A stretch of DNA of 62,908 bases, from positions 1 through 62,908 of the forward strand of contig JADGJC010000243.1 of assembly GCA_027596075.1 (NCBI GenBank), read 5' to 3'. Below the pieces are notes generated by a model that was not told the DNA's origin, ran no database searches, and worked only from the letters and a program-made list of their open reading frames with translations. The position numbers and the translations under genes were made by a program. Below, piece after piece: positions 51,207-62,324 of this stretch. Numbering within the stretch: position 1 is the stretch's first letter; each line of letters starts with the position of its first letter. Source of the stretch: Rhizophlyctis rosea (lineage: Eukaryota; Chytridiomycota; Chytridiomycetes; Rhizophlyctidales; Rhizophlyctidaceae).

Positions 51207-54200
51207 CTAACAAACACTACTCCCAACATCCGTCCCAACATCACTCTCATCCTCCCCATGAACTTCATCTACATTCAATGCCCTAACCCAACTTTCCCGC
51301 CCCTTTGCCCGCCGAGCACGTGATTCCTCGTCTTCGTCCGCGACGTCGTCGTCCCAGCTGACTTTGCCTCTGGAGAGGGTGGTGATGTCTACTAGGTCGG
51401 CGGCTTCATCGGCTCCATCTTCGTCCCCGTCTGTGGCTTCCCCGCCTGCCTCAGTGTGTGACGGCACGTCAGAAGGCGAGATGGATTCTGCAGTGGGATT
51501 GACTGCTTTATGTGGAATGTCTGTGGAAACCAGAGAACCATCTGCAACGTCGATGCTGGTGTTTGCCGCGGACGGCCCGCCCTCCGCAACAACCTCACCA
51601 TCGGCCGTGCCACCATCTTCCTCAGGCACAACGCCCAAACTTTCCCCTTCAGCCGTTACTTCAGCGGCCGCTACTTCCTTTCCATTTTCTTCCACCTCCA
51701 ACTTGGTCCCACCCTCCACTACCGTCTCCTTACCCTTCTCCACATCCTTCTCCTCCCCGCCCCCTTCTCTCCTCAACGTACCCCTCTCCAACGTACCCGC
51801 ACCACCAACACCACTTCTCCTCCACCCCCTTCTCCCAAACATCCTCAAAACCGACACATAACCTCGATACTTGTCGACCTCCTCCAAAAGATACCTCTGC
51901 TTCCTCGCCCAATTATTGAGTGCCTTGACCTTTTGCGTTGGCGCCGCGGAGAAGTACTCGATGATATGGGGTTGGAGAGCATTATGTGAGACGAGTTCGC
52001 GCTCGACGTGTTCGAGTTGGCGGCGCATGGAGTGGAGTTGTTGGTCCTATATAGGAGTGTGATGGGTTAGGAAGCGGCGTCAGGACATGCGCGGGACACC
52101 GCAAATCATGTGGAAAAGAAAAAGATACATATCAACATACCTCCTGCAAACTACTCACAACCATCCCCAACCCGCCAGGAGGCGTCCATTCCACCACCTT
52201 TACCTTCCTCGCCTCCCCCTTCTTATCCTTCCCCACATCCGCCGCTCCCTCCGCCCCACTCTTCCCCTTATCCTCCAACTCCCTCGCCACAACACCCCAA
52301 CCATACTCCATGCTCCCCACCCCACCCTTCAAAGGCTCCTTACTTCTCCTCGCACTCCAGTATGTTACGACCCTAACCCATGCCCGCACGCTCTCCGCAC
52401 TCGGCGCGTGGAAGTAGTAGGTGTGGTTATTGGATAGGCGGAGGATGAAGACGTGCGGTCGGAGGTCGGAGTATCCGGGGGCGGGGATGATGGTACAGTG
52501 GCAGTGGAGGAGGTTGAACGTTTCCGGTGGTGAGGGGGAGAACTTGACGGTTTTGCGTCCCTCGCTGCTACGTGCAACACCGCTAGGATCCGCCGTCCCA
52601 ACTCCACCCTTCTCCAACCCGTAAAGTCCTTCCTCCTCTTCCGCACCCCCATGCGTATCCCCACCACCAAGCGTCTCCCTACTACCCGCCGCACCCACAT
52701 TCCCACCGTCGACCGCCGGCGGCTCGACGCCCTCCACTTTCCAACATACCATCTCGACGCCGCGTTCTGAATCGCTGCAAACAAGACACCAGACTTTTTG
52801 CCAGCGCCGGTTGCGGGCTTTGTCTTCGCCTTCTTTGACGTGTTTGCGGATGAGGAGGCCTTCGACGTGGAGGTCGCTGCTTGCGGATATGGTAGAGGTT
52901 GATGAGCGTTGTGGCGGTGATGGGTGGAGACTAGTGGGGGAGGAGGAGAGGTTGTCGGCGCTGCCTAATGAAGCGGGCGGCGGAGTGGATGGCGATGTTG
53001 AAGAGGATGTTGGGTCGGACCATGTGCCGAATAAGGGTCGCGAATCCTTTTTGCGGAAAAGGATCGAGGCGCCTTTCGCTCGGTTGAGGCCGGATGCGGT
53101 GGAGAAGGTTGTGTTGGAGGATATGCTGGATTGGATGGACATTGTTGACTCGCCTCTTTTGAGAGCGTGGAGAGGTGTTGTTGGGGATGAGTTGGAGTGA
53201 ACGGATTGCGAGTCTGATGCGGGAGCTATGGAGGTTGGTGAATCTGATTTGGAGCGTTGGATGATGCGTTTCTGGGATATGCTCGTGTACAAATCCTGTG
53301 GAATCAGCCATCAAAAAATCAGTACACAAAGCAATACAACCAAAATGCAATAATTTTCAAAACTTTGAATCCAACCCACCCTCAAAACACCCTCAATCTC
53401 TTTCCTCCACTTCTTCCCCTCCTCTGTCCCCAACCACTCCCCCTTCTCCACCTTCTCCTCTCCCTCCTTCTCTTCCGCGTCTCCCTCCTCCCCGCCCCCA
53501 TCCTTCAATAAAATCTCAATATAACCCCACGTATTAGCTACAAACGTGGCCTTCTTCATCTTCCTACTGGGTGTCGATACGTTGGCGATGTGGAGGTCCG
53601 TGTTGAGGAGGACTAAGGAGAAGAGGATCCCGTACACGACATCTGTTCAATAAAGAGGTGAGTGATCATTGAACATCGAAGCGATGCACAAAGAACAGTA
53701 ATGGGCAATACGCACCAACGCTACGAAACAACGACTTCAACTCCTCATTACATTCCAACCACCGCTTCGAAAACGCAAAGAGGATCCGATCCACCATTTG
53801 CGTTTCGCCCGCCAGGTACAGATGACTTGTCATCGCTCTACATAATTTTGCGAACATGACAATAGATCAGCAAAACGAGAACTCCAACAACCGCCAAATT
53901 TTGGAAGGCAGCAAGTCACAAATGGGTCAAGACATACCGGAAGCCATCATCCAAGGACATTTCAGAGAAATCAAAACAGGCCATGTAGGATGCGAGGGCT
54001 TTTTGGTGGTATTCGTCCCTACAGTTCGGATAAAAAATAGGGAGATTAAGAACGATCCGGTGAACCATAAATACACACATTGACCCCACGCCGCAATGTA
54101 CGCATCAGCAAAACGAAAAGTCAACACTCACGCCTTGCCAATAATCAAACAAACACCATCCACGTCCACTCCCGGAACAGCCAAATCGAATAACAACCGT

Positions 54201-55976
54201 CCAAACGTCTCCGGCTCCATGTGCTTATAACTCCCTTTGCCAGCCGGCGGTGCCACCACGCCGTCCTCTACTGCCTTTTCATCCTCATCCACCTTTGACA
54301 ACGCCGAACTTGCCGCCGGGGTATCTCCTTCACCACCTCCAGCCGCCACCTCACTTGACACCGTCCCTACGTTTTCTCCACTGTCCGTCGCTCCGATGAC
54401 CCGATCATCTCCCTCCACCGGCGTCACAGTAATGATCGGACTTTCCGGCACTTCTTCCTCCCCTTCACCACCAGCCTTCTCCTCACCCGTCCCCTCCGCC
54501 TTCCCCTTCCCCTCCCCGTCTCCCTGACTAACCGCACTCTCACCCCTCTCCCTCTCCTTCTTCCGCCCACTAACACCATAACTATCCCCCCTACGTGGTA
54601 TAACCGTAGCCCCCGTCCCACCCCCCGCCGCCGCTGCAGCCACGCTCTCCTCTTTAAATTTGCGGATAAGGTACGCGATGCGCTCCACGCGTTCTGCGTC
54701 GTTTTCCTGTGTTGATCTGCTGCGTGTGGAGCGGGGTTGTGGCGATGCTGGCGCGGTGTTTGGTGCGGAGTGAGGTGATGGGGAGAGGGTGTCGACGGTG
54801 GTGGGTGGTGCGGGATTTGGTGGTGTGTTTGGAGGGGAGGGCGTTTTTGGTTTTGGTTTTGGTGGTAGGGTTGGGGGTGTTGATGTGTGGAGATTTGGTG
54901 CAGAGGTTGCCTCTATTGTCCGATCCCTTCCCGCATCGCTTGCCCCATTCCCTACGACAGCCCCCGGTACTGATCCCCCTGCACCGCCACTACCCTCCCC
55001 GCCCCCAATCTCAACTCCAAATATGGGTAACTGCCCACTAGCGATGCTCGCCCGCCGTGCCCTCCTAGCCTCGGTATCAAAGACGGTTCCGAAAAACATC
55101 TGACTACTGCGTCGTTTCATTAGTTTGTCGATGGTTGTTGGTTCTGATTCTGGTTTTGATGTGGGGAGAGGTTCGGTGGGGATTTGCAGGGTGGGTGGTG
55201 TGGTGATGTCGTGTGCGGATTTTGAGGGACGGAGTTTGCCGAAGGACCCTGTTACTGTGCGCTGTTGGTCGTGAAGGTCAGTTAGTACTTTATGCTGACT
55301 CATTGCCCGTCCTGCAATATTCGTCTTGAATCATGCCATTCCCACCATCTGCCCCGCAAGACCGGCCAAGCTATACCAATCCGGACATATCTTGACGAAA
55401 GAGAATGACGATATCACCTCCCCTCAGTCGCGGATCTCCAGTTCACATACTCATTCCAACCACCACAGCCTTGAATCCTGACGCCACTTCATGATGATGC
55501 CACCATAAAATCCCACTCCAAATCGCAGCCCGAAACATCCACACCCGCTCAACACGCAAAGTACTCACCCCAATATCACCCCAAAAACTGCCCCTCATCC
55601 TGCCCGCCAACCCACCACCACCTCCACTCCCACCACCACCGGACCCACTCCCAAGATTAATCGATGCCCTCCCCAAAATGCCATTGAATATGCTCCCCGT
55701 ATCCGAATTATCTCTATCCCGATCGCCTTTACTACTTCGCCGGGATGTTATTGAGGATATGGAGGGTGAGGATTTGTGGGATAGGGGACGGTGGTGGGGA
55801 GTGTGGAGGGGGCGAGGGAGGGTTGGCGTTGTGGGTGTTGGGTATGAGGAGGGATGGGGGGATGTCGAAGTTGAGGCGTGTGGTTTGTTGGAGGTGGTGG
55901 TTATTGGTGTTGGGATGGTGGGTGGGGTGGTGGATTTGCGGTGTTGTGAGGTTGTGCCATTTGTCTGTGGCGAGTT
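51207..55976 (-). CDS. Sec7-PH Arf guanine-nucleotide exchange factor (EFA6/Syt1-like), 5' end open
   Basis: Seven exons (55976-55569, 55261-54132, 54018-53938, 53837-53716, 53642-53380, 53295-52141, 52046-51207) join in consistent phases to 1,332 residues. A long Ser/Pro/Gly-rich start is followed by the Sec7 domain: DEYHQKALASYMACFDF, the AGETQ loop with the catalytic glutamate finger, and LVLLNTDLHIANV. A PH domain follows (EGLLIRKHV, RWQKVWCLV, FILRLSNNHTYYFHAPS), then a coiled-coil segment ending LNNWARKQRYLLEEVDKY, as in EFA6/PSD and yeast Syt1. The family loads GTP on Arf at the plasma membrane or endosomes. The last exon ends in an acidic Ala/Glu/Gly-rich tail. The exon with the start codon was not found; the TTG/ATG frame at 56000-56127 is a candidate. 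Confidence 0.85.
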
Positions 55977-56147
55977 CTGATGAGTGTTCCGGTAAGCATA
56001 TGTGAGATTTCATGTGTGCTACGCCCCACTGTTCAACCAGCTGACTTCCCGTCACCCACCCACCCTTCCCATCCTTCCCTCCATCCACCTTCTTATTAAC
56101 CCACTCCACACCAACATTCTCCTCCAACTTCCATTTCCATGGACCAA

Positions 56148-56356
56148 AGCTCGCTTCGCTCGCAAAAACTAAGATCGGCGCTTCGCGCCTCCCTGCTCTG
56201 CAGCTCGCCTCGCTCGCAGAATTCAGCGCTTCGCGCCCAATCTCTACATAGCTCGCTCCACCGCAAACAAGAGCTCGCTTCGCTCGCCTGAAATTCAGCG
56301 CTTCGCGCAGCAGCCTCCAATAATCACAGCTCGCTTCGCTCGCACTCGCTTCGCGC
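56148..56356. repeat. Cluster of two interleaved GC-rich hairpin motifs
   Basis: Motif A, AGCTCGCTTCGCTCGC, occurs at 56148, 56202 (one change), 56272 and 56328, with partial copies at 56250 and 56345. Motif B, GCGCTTCGCGC, a perfect hairpin with GCGC arms and TTC loop, occurs at about 56178, 56226 and 56299. Spacing is irregular, so it is not a simple tandem array. It lies between the Arf exchange factor gene and the small ORF at 56367. Confidence 0.85.
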
Positions 56357-56366
56357 CCCCTCCCCC

Positions 56367-56708
56367 CTATTTCCCCAAAATGCTCTCCACCCCTCGCCAG
56401 GCAACACTCACATCCAGATCCACAACAGGCCTCCCTTCCTCAAAGAAAGTACTCAAGGGCACAGAAATACCATCAGCGGTAGTGACGGTCAACAATCCTG
56501 ATCCCCAGTCATGATGAATATCATCTATTGAAGGTACTGACAGCAGACCACCAGCAGCGGCACCATTTGTGGAGGCAGAAGTAGAAGAAGAAGGAGAGGA
56601 AGGAGTGGTGTTGTTTGAGGTTGTGGCAGGAGTCGGGGGAGGCCCGGCGGGAGCGACAGGCGTTAGAGGATCGACGACGATGGGCGAAGAAGAAGTGGTA
56701 GCCATCAT
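56367..56708 (-). CDS. Small hypothetical protein
   Basis: An ATG-started frame of 113 residues: a Ser/Thr/Pro/Ala-rich first half (VDPLTPVAPAGPPP, a run of Asn/Thr/Ser) and a more ordered second half with IDDIHHDWGSGLLTV and PVVDLDVSVAWRGVES. I recognise no family. The codon use of the second half is protein-like and the stop is followed by a C-run. It could instead be the last exon of a longer gene whose upstream exons I did not find. Confidence 0.45.
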   Translation of the reverse strand: MMATTSSSPIVVDPLTPVAPAGPPPTPATTSNNTTPSSPSSSTSASTNGAAAGGLLSVPSIDDIHHDWGSGLLTVTTADGISVPLSTFFEEGRPVVDLDVSVAWRGVESILGK

Positions 56709-56763
56709 GACTATGACTGGGTGACCACAGTTGTGCTGATTGAGCAGGCATGTTAGCAAGAGT

Positions 56764-56804
56764 GCAGCGAGTGGCAGCAGCGAGTGGCAGCAGCGAGTGG
56801 CAGC
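56764..56804. repeat. 13 bp tandem repeat
   Basis: About three copies of CAGCAGCGAGTGG, upstream of the small ORF. Confidence 0.8.
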
Positions 56805-56878
56805 AATGCAGCGATTGCGCGGAGATTTAGGGTGAGGAAGTAAACTAGGTACGCAAATACCTACCTATCCACCGCGTG

Positions 56879-56956
56879 CCTTCCTTCCTTCCTTCCTTCC
56901 TTTCTTCCTTCCTTCCTTCCTTTCTTCCTTCCTTCCTTCCTTCCTTCCTTCCTTCC
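56879..56956. repeat. TTCC tetranucleotide microsatellite
   Basis: About 78 bp of TTCC units, with two TTTC interruptions about 20 bp apart. Confidence 0.95.
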
Positions 56957-57181
56957 TGCCAGCCTGCCCCTAAGTATGTAGCGTCACCGTCCGACTACCA
57001 AGTAGTGGGTAGTAGTGTAGTACTCAACCTAGAGTGAGTGCATTAGTGTATTGTATTGTACCAGAAGATAGAAGGAGCAGCAGCAGCACTGGTCATCCAT
57101 CCACCCCCCCCGCGTTCTCACGCCACCAGTCACCCACCTAACTTAGTGCACACTGTCAGACAGAAGGGGTCAACATGACTA

Positions 57182-57345
57182 GCGTACCAAACAGGGATGT
57201 GTGCGTGTGTGTGTGTGCGTGTGTATGTATGAGTGTGTGTGTTGTAAATAGTGGATAGTGTATGTGAGTGGATAGTGTGTGTGAGTGGATAGTGTGTGTG
57301 AGTGGATAGTGTGTGGTGTGTGGTGTGTGGTGTGTGTGCATACTG
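57182..57345. repeat. GT-rich microsatellite and 17-18 bp minisatellite
   Basis: A GT run (57199-57242) passes into four copies of a unit GAGTGGATAGTGTGTGT and then GTGTGTG/TGTGGTG repeats. Minus-strand frames through it give only His/Thr runs. Confidence 0.9.
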
Positions 57346-58504
57346 GGTACTGGTACCTACTGACCATGTCCAATATGGGTGGCCCATGTGCTGTGGTCTC
57401 TTCCGCTGCACGCGGCTATCGGGCGATCATGGAATATCATTGGAATCACCGTCAGTCGCACAATGACTATGCATTCCATCCGACTATAATGGCATGTCGT
57501 GCATTTCTTGCCAAACAAACACAGCATCCTGTGAGTAGCTACCGTGGACCTACGGTAAAAGTGGAAAATGTGCTCGTAGAGTACCTAGGTAATTCACAAT
57601 TCCTTGGTATATCATCATTTCCCCTCTTGTAAAAGGAGAACAGGTGATTTGGTTGGTCAGCACCTGTTCTGTCTTATTCGCTGACATGAACGTAACAATG
57701 ACAGTGAAATGTCTATTCCCATTCCCCCTCGTCAAATATCACTTTCTTCGCCTTTTCATTTTCTCTAATAATCTGCCTCAGGAATTTGTGGGACGGATTA
57801 TGGGAGCACAGTGGGCAGGGGTTCTGTGTAGAAAGGAATGTTAGCACCATGGACAAAAGAAATCCAGGTATGAGTGGGGCTGATTGGTCGTTAAATGGTC
57901 AGCTCCTTCTGTCTCACGATTGGCGACTAGTGAACTTACACTGGTCCATGAGAAGATTCGCACATCGAACTCAAATTCCAATGACTGGACTCTGTATGCA
58001 AGGCATGCAGCTTCAAACTAGAAGATTACCAGTAAGGGCATGAACCTTACTTTCAACTTGTTTTGTATTGGCCATTCTTTGTTTTCTGATGCCCCCAAAG
58101 GGTTTTGGCAACACCAAGGTCGCAGGCGCCGACCATCTACAGTCGTTGGGTGCGTCCCACACAATTTGATTGACCATACCCAACATACCTTCTTTGGCGA
58201 CGTAATCAAGTATCAGACTGAAGGAAGAGTACGAAGGTGGGCTTGAGAAACCGATTTGGACACCAAGGAAGTTTCTGTGGCCCGCTTGGGATAATGCTCT
58301 GAAAGCGATAGCAAAATGGTTCAATGATGTGCACCTTTCAATCACTCGTCCGCAGTTGATTCCCTCAAACCCGATCCTTCTGTGCCGCGGAAATAATACA
58401 CCTCGCAATCCCACCCAACTAAACCGGAACCTTTGTCAATGTCGCGGGATTGACCGAAATCACAATTTCCTACCTCTTGCCCTGGAACCCAATGGAAGGT
58501 CCCA
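57346..58504. other. Intergenic
   Basis: No gene supported. Short frames at 57285-57632 and 58013-58414 show no motif. The stretch ends at the left LTR boundary at 58505. Confidence 0.45.
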
Positions 58505-58803
58505 TGTTGCGTGAGCGAGGGCCGAACACTTAGTCAGAAACGATTCGAAACTAGGAGACAATTTCCAAAAGAGCCAAAGGGTAGAGGTGGACTTCTGTAT
58601 ATTCATTTGGATAACGAGACAAAAGAGGAGTCTCCTTAGCGATCGGTTTATAGCACAAGTCCAAACCTCTTCCTCCTCAGTCCAATGCTGCATATTGGAC
58701 GTGGTAAATTAATTACAATCATGCCGCCATATTTGACCGGGGTCAGAAAATAAACTGCCTGCGGGTGGCCCAGCTCCGGCTAAACTATCTTCATCCAAGC
58801 ACG
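58505..58803 (-). repeat. LTR copy, truncated, minus orientation
   Basis: Begins TGTTGCGTGAGCG on the plus strand, as does the copy at 61915, and matches it for about 299 bp (conserved blocks GAGGTGGACTTCTGTAT, TTAGCGATCGG, CAGCTCCGGCTAAACTATCT). It stops at the next LTR, so about 100 bp of its far end is missing. Confidence 0.85.
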
Positions 58804-59203
58804 TGTACCTCCGTACACCGCAACGTCACCGCGACATTGCGGCAACAGTCAGTAGCATAGCGCGTAGATTAGACTTAGACCCCAGTAGGCAAAGATGCGT
58901 TTCTCGTGCCTAGATGAAGATAGTTTAGCCTGAGCTGTGACACCGGCTAGCAATTTACTCTATGACCCTGGTCAAATATCGCCGCATGATTGTAATTAAT
59001 TTACCGCGTCCAATATGCAACATTGGACTCAGGATAGAGACGTTTGGACTTTGTACTATATACCGATCGCTAACGAGACTCCCCCTTGTCTCGTTATCCG
59101 AATGAATATACAGAAGTCCACCTCTAGCCTTTGGCCCTTTTGTTAGTTCTCACTTAGTTTCGAATGGTTTCTGACTTAGTGTTCGGCCTTCGCTCACGCA
59201 ACA
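58804..59203 (+). repeat. LTR copy, full length (about 400 bp), plus orientation
   Basis: Runs from TGTACCTCCGTAC to CGCTCACGCAACA, giving the TG...CA ends of an LTR. It is the inverse of the neighbouring copy 58505-58803, so the two form a palindrome of nearly 700 bp. It is followed at 59204 by TAGGCCGTTCCACT, the same 14 bases that sit just inside the right LTR, so it carries the start of an element's internal region. Confidence 0.85.
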
Positions 59204-59217
59204 TAGGCCGTTCCACT

Positions 59218-59620
59218 GTAGAGTTTATGTGGTATGGCGTAGTAGCTGGATTTATGCACTTTGGACGGGCCGATGAGTTTGATCTCGTGGTAGACGCTAT
59301 CCTTGGTCTCAGGGGGAATAGAGTCAGGCATCACATCAGAAAACAACGACAAATACTGGGAGAACAACATCTTATTGGTTTCAACTACTTCCTTCTGCTC
59401 CGCCTGGCTGACTAACCCATTGGTCTCCTGTTTTTCCTCCTCTTCGATGGCACCAACAAACTCGTCCAAGTCCCACAGCTCTCCTTTGTACTCTAAAGCC
59501 TTCTTCAACTCGTCCACACTGGCAACTACTTTCTTCTTCAGTTGTAAACTAACAAAAGGTAAGGTACGTCCTACACTACTAACTTTCCTGTCCCCGGCGT
59601 TTCCATTCTTGGTAGCTGGG
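59218..59620 (-). pseudogene. pol start (linker to reverse transcriptase), truncated
   Basis: The frame reads KVSSVGRTLPFVSLQLKKK, then a linker, then LFSDVMPDSIPPET and HEIKLIGPSKVHKS, which is the acidic-Pro entry seen just before Ty3/Gypsy reverse transcriptase. It stops at AIPHKLYS, where the inverted LTR flank begins. It overlaps the end of the protease frame by about 40 bases and is +1 relative to it. Confidence 0.75.
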
Positions 59621-60410
59621 CTTCTGAGTCGGAGTGAGCTCCTTTTTAGTGAGGGCGGTTACACCGGGGCTGGATAGGTACTTGAGGATAATGGCCGGGT
59701 GCTGAAAGATGGAGTTGCGTCCGATAATCGTGTCGAAGTTGCGGTTGAAGTCGGCAATCTCGTGTTCAAAGGGACCAAATTTGCCGTAATTGGTGTCGAA
59801 GCGTCCTTTCACGTAGGGGGTGATCTCGAAGGCGCACTTGGAGGCTTGGGTGTTGGAGCGGGGTTTGTCGAGCTTGTGGTAGCGCGCGCGAAACTTCTTG
59901 ATGAATTCGCGGGAGACAAAACTGCTTTCGGAGCCGGTGTCGATAAGGACAGTGAGGGGATGCTTCTTCAAGTGGTCGGTGAGGATGAAGTCGAGTTCTG
60001 CCGGCCTTGCTTTGGAAACGGCGACAACGAAGGGTTCTTCCGGGAAGGTACGGGAAATGGCGGATACGAAGTCGTCATCGCTGTCGTCGGAGTCGGAGTT
60101 GAAGCTGCGTTGCATGCGTTTCGAGATGGCTCCGACAACATTGTCGTCGCTATTGTAGTTGGCGTTGTCCTTGTCCAAGTCCGAAGCTTCATTGCTGTTA
60201 GTTACAGCGGCGGCGGATGAGCCTTCTTCTGCTTCTTCACGTTCGGGGCAGTTGGAAACGACGTGGCCGGCGTTCTCCTTGCGGCAGTAGAAGCAGCCTT
60301 CAGTAGCGATAAGGTGATCCTTCTCCTCTTGGGTGAGGCGGGTGCGAATGATGGCAGCGAAGTGGGATGACTTCTTGCCGGGGGGACCCTGCTGGAGGAT
60401 CCCTTGATAA
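59579..60410 (-). pseudogene. Nucleocapsid zinc knuckle and aspartic protease
   Basis: One open frame carries a zinc knuckle GCFYCRKENAGHVVSNCP (CX2CX6HX4C, two residues longer than the usual CX2CX4HX4C), an acidic Ser/Asp linker, and a retroviral-type aspartic protease with the catalytic LIDTGSESSF and IIGRNSIFQHPA. It is offset from the gag frame, so one frame change separates them. Confidence 0.8.
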
Positions 60411-60467
60411 CACCGCTGCCGCAGACGCCGGGGATGGTCTTGGTTTTGGTTTCCGTGACCTTGCCCT

Positions 60468-61532
60468 TCATCGAGGTGCGGCTGGTAGTGGTGGTTTCCC
60501 CCAAGGCTTCTTGGCGAGATTCATGGCGGCAGCGGTGTTGATGATGGCATCGGACAGTATGTCGAAGGTGATGCCGGGCGTGGTGACCAGCATGCCGCTT
60601 AAGGCTTGCATAATGATGCCGTTGGTACCCATCTTCAGCTTCAGAATGCCCTCAGCGTCGGACTTGTTGAGACGCATCTTGAGTTCCGTGACTTCACGAA
60701 TCCACTCGGAAGTGGATTTGGCTCCACCCTGGGACATTCAAGTTCAATGCTTCTTCTCCTCGAACAAGGTGTTGCTAGGCAGGAAGTGAGATTTGAAACG
60801 GGCCTTCCACTCATCCCAGGTGATGAGGGAGTAGGCGATACCGGCGATGGCTGCGGCCGCTTGAGCTTGTTGGCGTTTCTGACGATAGTTGTCCCGCCAG
60901 ATTGATGCGCCGTTATTCATCCGACTTTGGGCCATGAGGATCTTCTCCTCGTCCCCTAGGCCACGTTGGTGCCATTTACGATTGGCGCGGATCTTGATGC
61001 CATCTTGCATGGCGGAGGTGATAGGAATGGGGTAGTGGAGTTGATGGGTTCCGGTGCGGCCGTGTCCGCCGTTGAAGTAGATGTGCTGCATAATGTCGGG
61101 GATGAAGAGGAGTTTGCCGGGAGTTGTCATGTTGCCGTCAGCAATTGGGGCACCCATGCGTAAAGGGAAGTAAGCGCCGTAACGCAGGTAAATGGGGTTA
61201 AGTTGACCAGCGGCGTTACGAAGAACATTGATGTCAGGGCCTACTGCCCATGGGTTGTTGCCGGCGTGGTCCCCACCTATCCAGGCAGGGGCGTTTCCGG
61301 CGAAGATGTCGGCCATAGGGTTAGCTTCGAGGTCATCCCACATTTCGCATTGTAAGTCGTATGTTGCTTGTTTGTCCTCGAGGGCCTTCTCGCCAACTTC
61401 CGGGAGAGGGTTGCCACGATCGGCAAGGAAGTGAAGTTCAAGGCCATTGAGAAAGCCTTCGATGTCCTCCGGTTTGGTGGAGCCGATATAGACTTCTGGG
61501 AGTGGGTCTTTCAAGGCGTAGGAGCGGGACAT
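60468..61532 (-). pseudogene. gag, interrupted by two stop codons
   Basis: From ATG 61532 the frame gives about 260 residues, ending FEEKKH at 60747. Two TGA codons with one codon between them (about 60738-60746) interrupt it, and the same frame resumes with STSEWIREVTELKMRLN. A retrotransposon capsid is inferred from position and from the WxxWKxxFKxxFLP-like stretch (ITWDEWKARFKSHFLPSN). A longer frame stays open upstream to about 61745 through a 12 bp repeat encoding Pro-Ser-Arg. Confidence 0.75.
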
Positions 61533-61684
61533 GTCGACGGTAGGGGTTTGATAATAGCTTTCGCTGGAGTCGGGAATGTGGAAGTAGGTCGGTTGTAGGT
61601 TATCGGCGAGGTCAATAGATTCGATGGAAGCGGCAGGCGAGACGTTGCGGTCGCGAGACGAGTGGAATGAGCAAAGACTAACGG

Positions 61685-61755
61685 AGCGAGACAGCGAACG
61701 GGACGGCGAATGGGACGGCGAACGGGACGGCAAGCGGGACGGCAAACGGGACGGC
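61685..61755. repeat. 12 bp tandem repeat upstream of gag
   Basis: Five to six units of ACGGGACGGCAA and variants. On the minus strand they encode PSRS-type repeats in the gag frame. Confidence 0.75.
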
Positions 61756-61914
61756 AGGCGGTAAGTACAACCACGAGTGGGAGTACGATCGGCGGAAGAT
61801 GAACTATTCTGAGTTCGGGGTGGTGACCTAGCTAAGCTACGGCCAGCAAACGGATTACGGTCGGCCAGTGTGACAGTAAACGGTAGTGAACCTCCAAAAA
61901 AGTGGAACGGCCTA

Positions 61915-62324
61915 TGTTGCGTGAGCGAAGGCCGAACACTGAGTCAGAAACGATTCGAAACTAAGTGAGAACTAACAAAGAGCCAAAAGCTAGAGGTGGA
62001 CTTCTGTATACTCATTCGCATAACGGGACAAAGGGGAGTCTCCTTAGCGATCGGGTTATGGTACAAAGTCCAAACGTCTCTATCCTAAGTCCAATGTTGC
62101 ATATTGGACGCGGTAAATGAATTACAATCATGCGGCGTTGTTTGACCCGGGTCAGAGAGTAAATTGCCAGCCGGTGGCACAGCTCCGGCTAAACTATCTT
62201 CATTCAGGCATGTGAAACACGTCGTCCCACGACGCGACGTTGCACTACTAGTGTCTAAGTCTAGTTTACGAACTATGCTACTGTTGTCCCAATGTCACGA
62301 TGACGTTGCGGCGTACGGAGATGC
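61915..62324 (-). repeat. LTR copy, minus orientation (about 410 bp)
   Basis: Matches the other two copies from TGTTGCGTGAGCG to the GCGTACGGAG block near 62320; the distal end is diverged. It lies downstream of an integrase-chromodomain end and upstream of gag on the minus strand, so it serves as 3' LTR of one copy and 5' LTR of the next. Confidence 0.85.

Larger units (their letters stand above)
59204..61914 (-). mobile_element. Ty3/Gypsy chromovirus internal region, truncated and decayed
   Basis: Minus-strand gag, nucleocapsid-protease and the start of pol lie in the usual order between the right LTR (61915) and the inverted LTR (59203). Reverse transcriptase is cut off just after its entry sequence, and integrase is absent, so the copy cannot move by itself. 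Frame breaks are described with the parts. Confidence 0.85.

Noticed and set aside
54237..54527. Plus-strand Ser/Pro-rich frame
   Set aside because: Antisense to the low-complexity part of the Arf exchange factor gene.
57130..57411. Minus-strand His/Thr-rich frames
   Set aside because: They are translations of the GT microsatellite.
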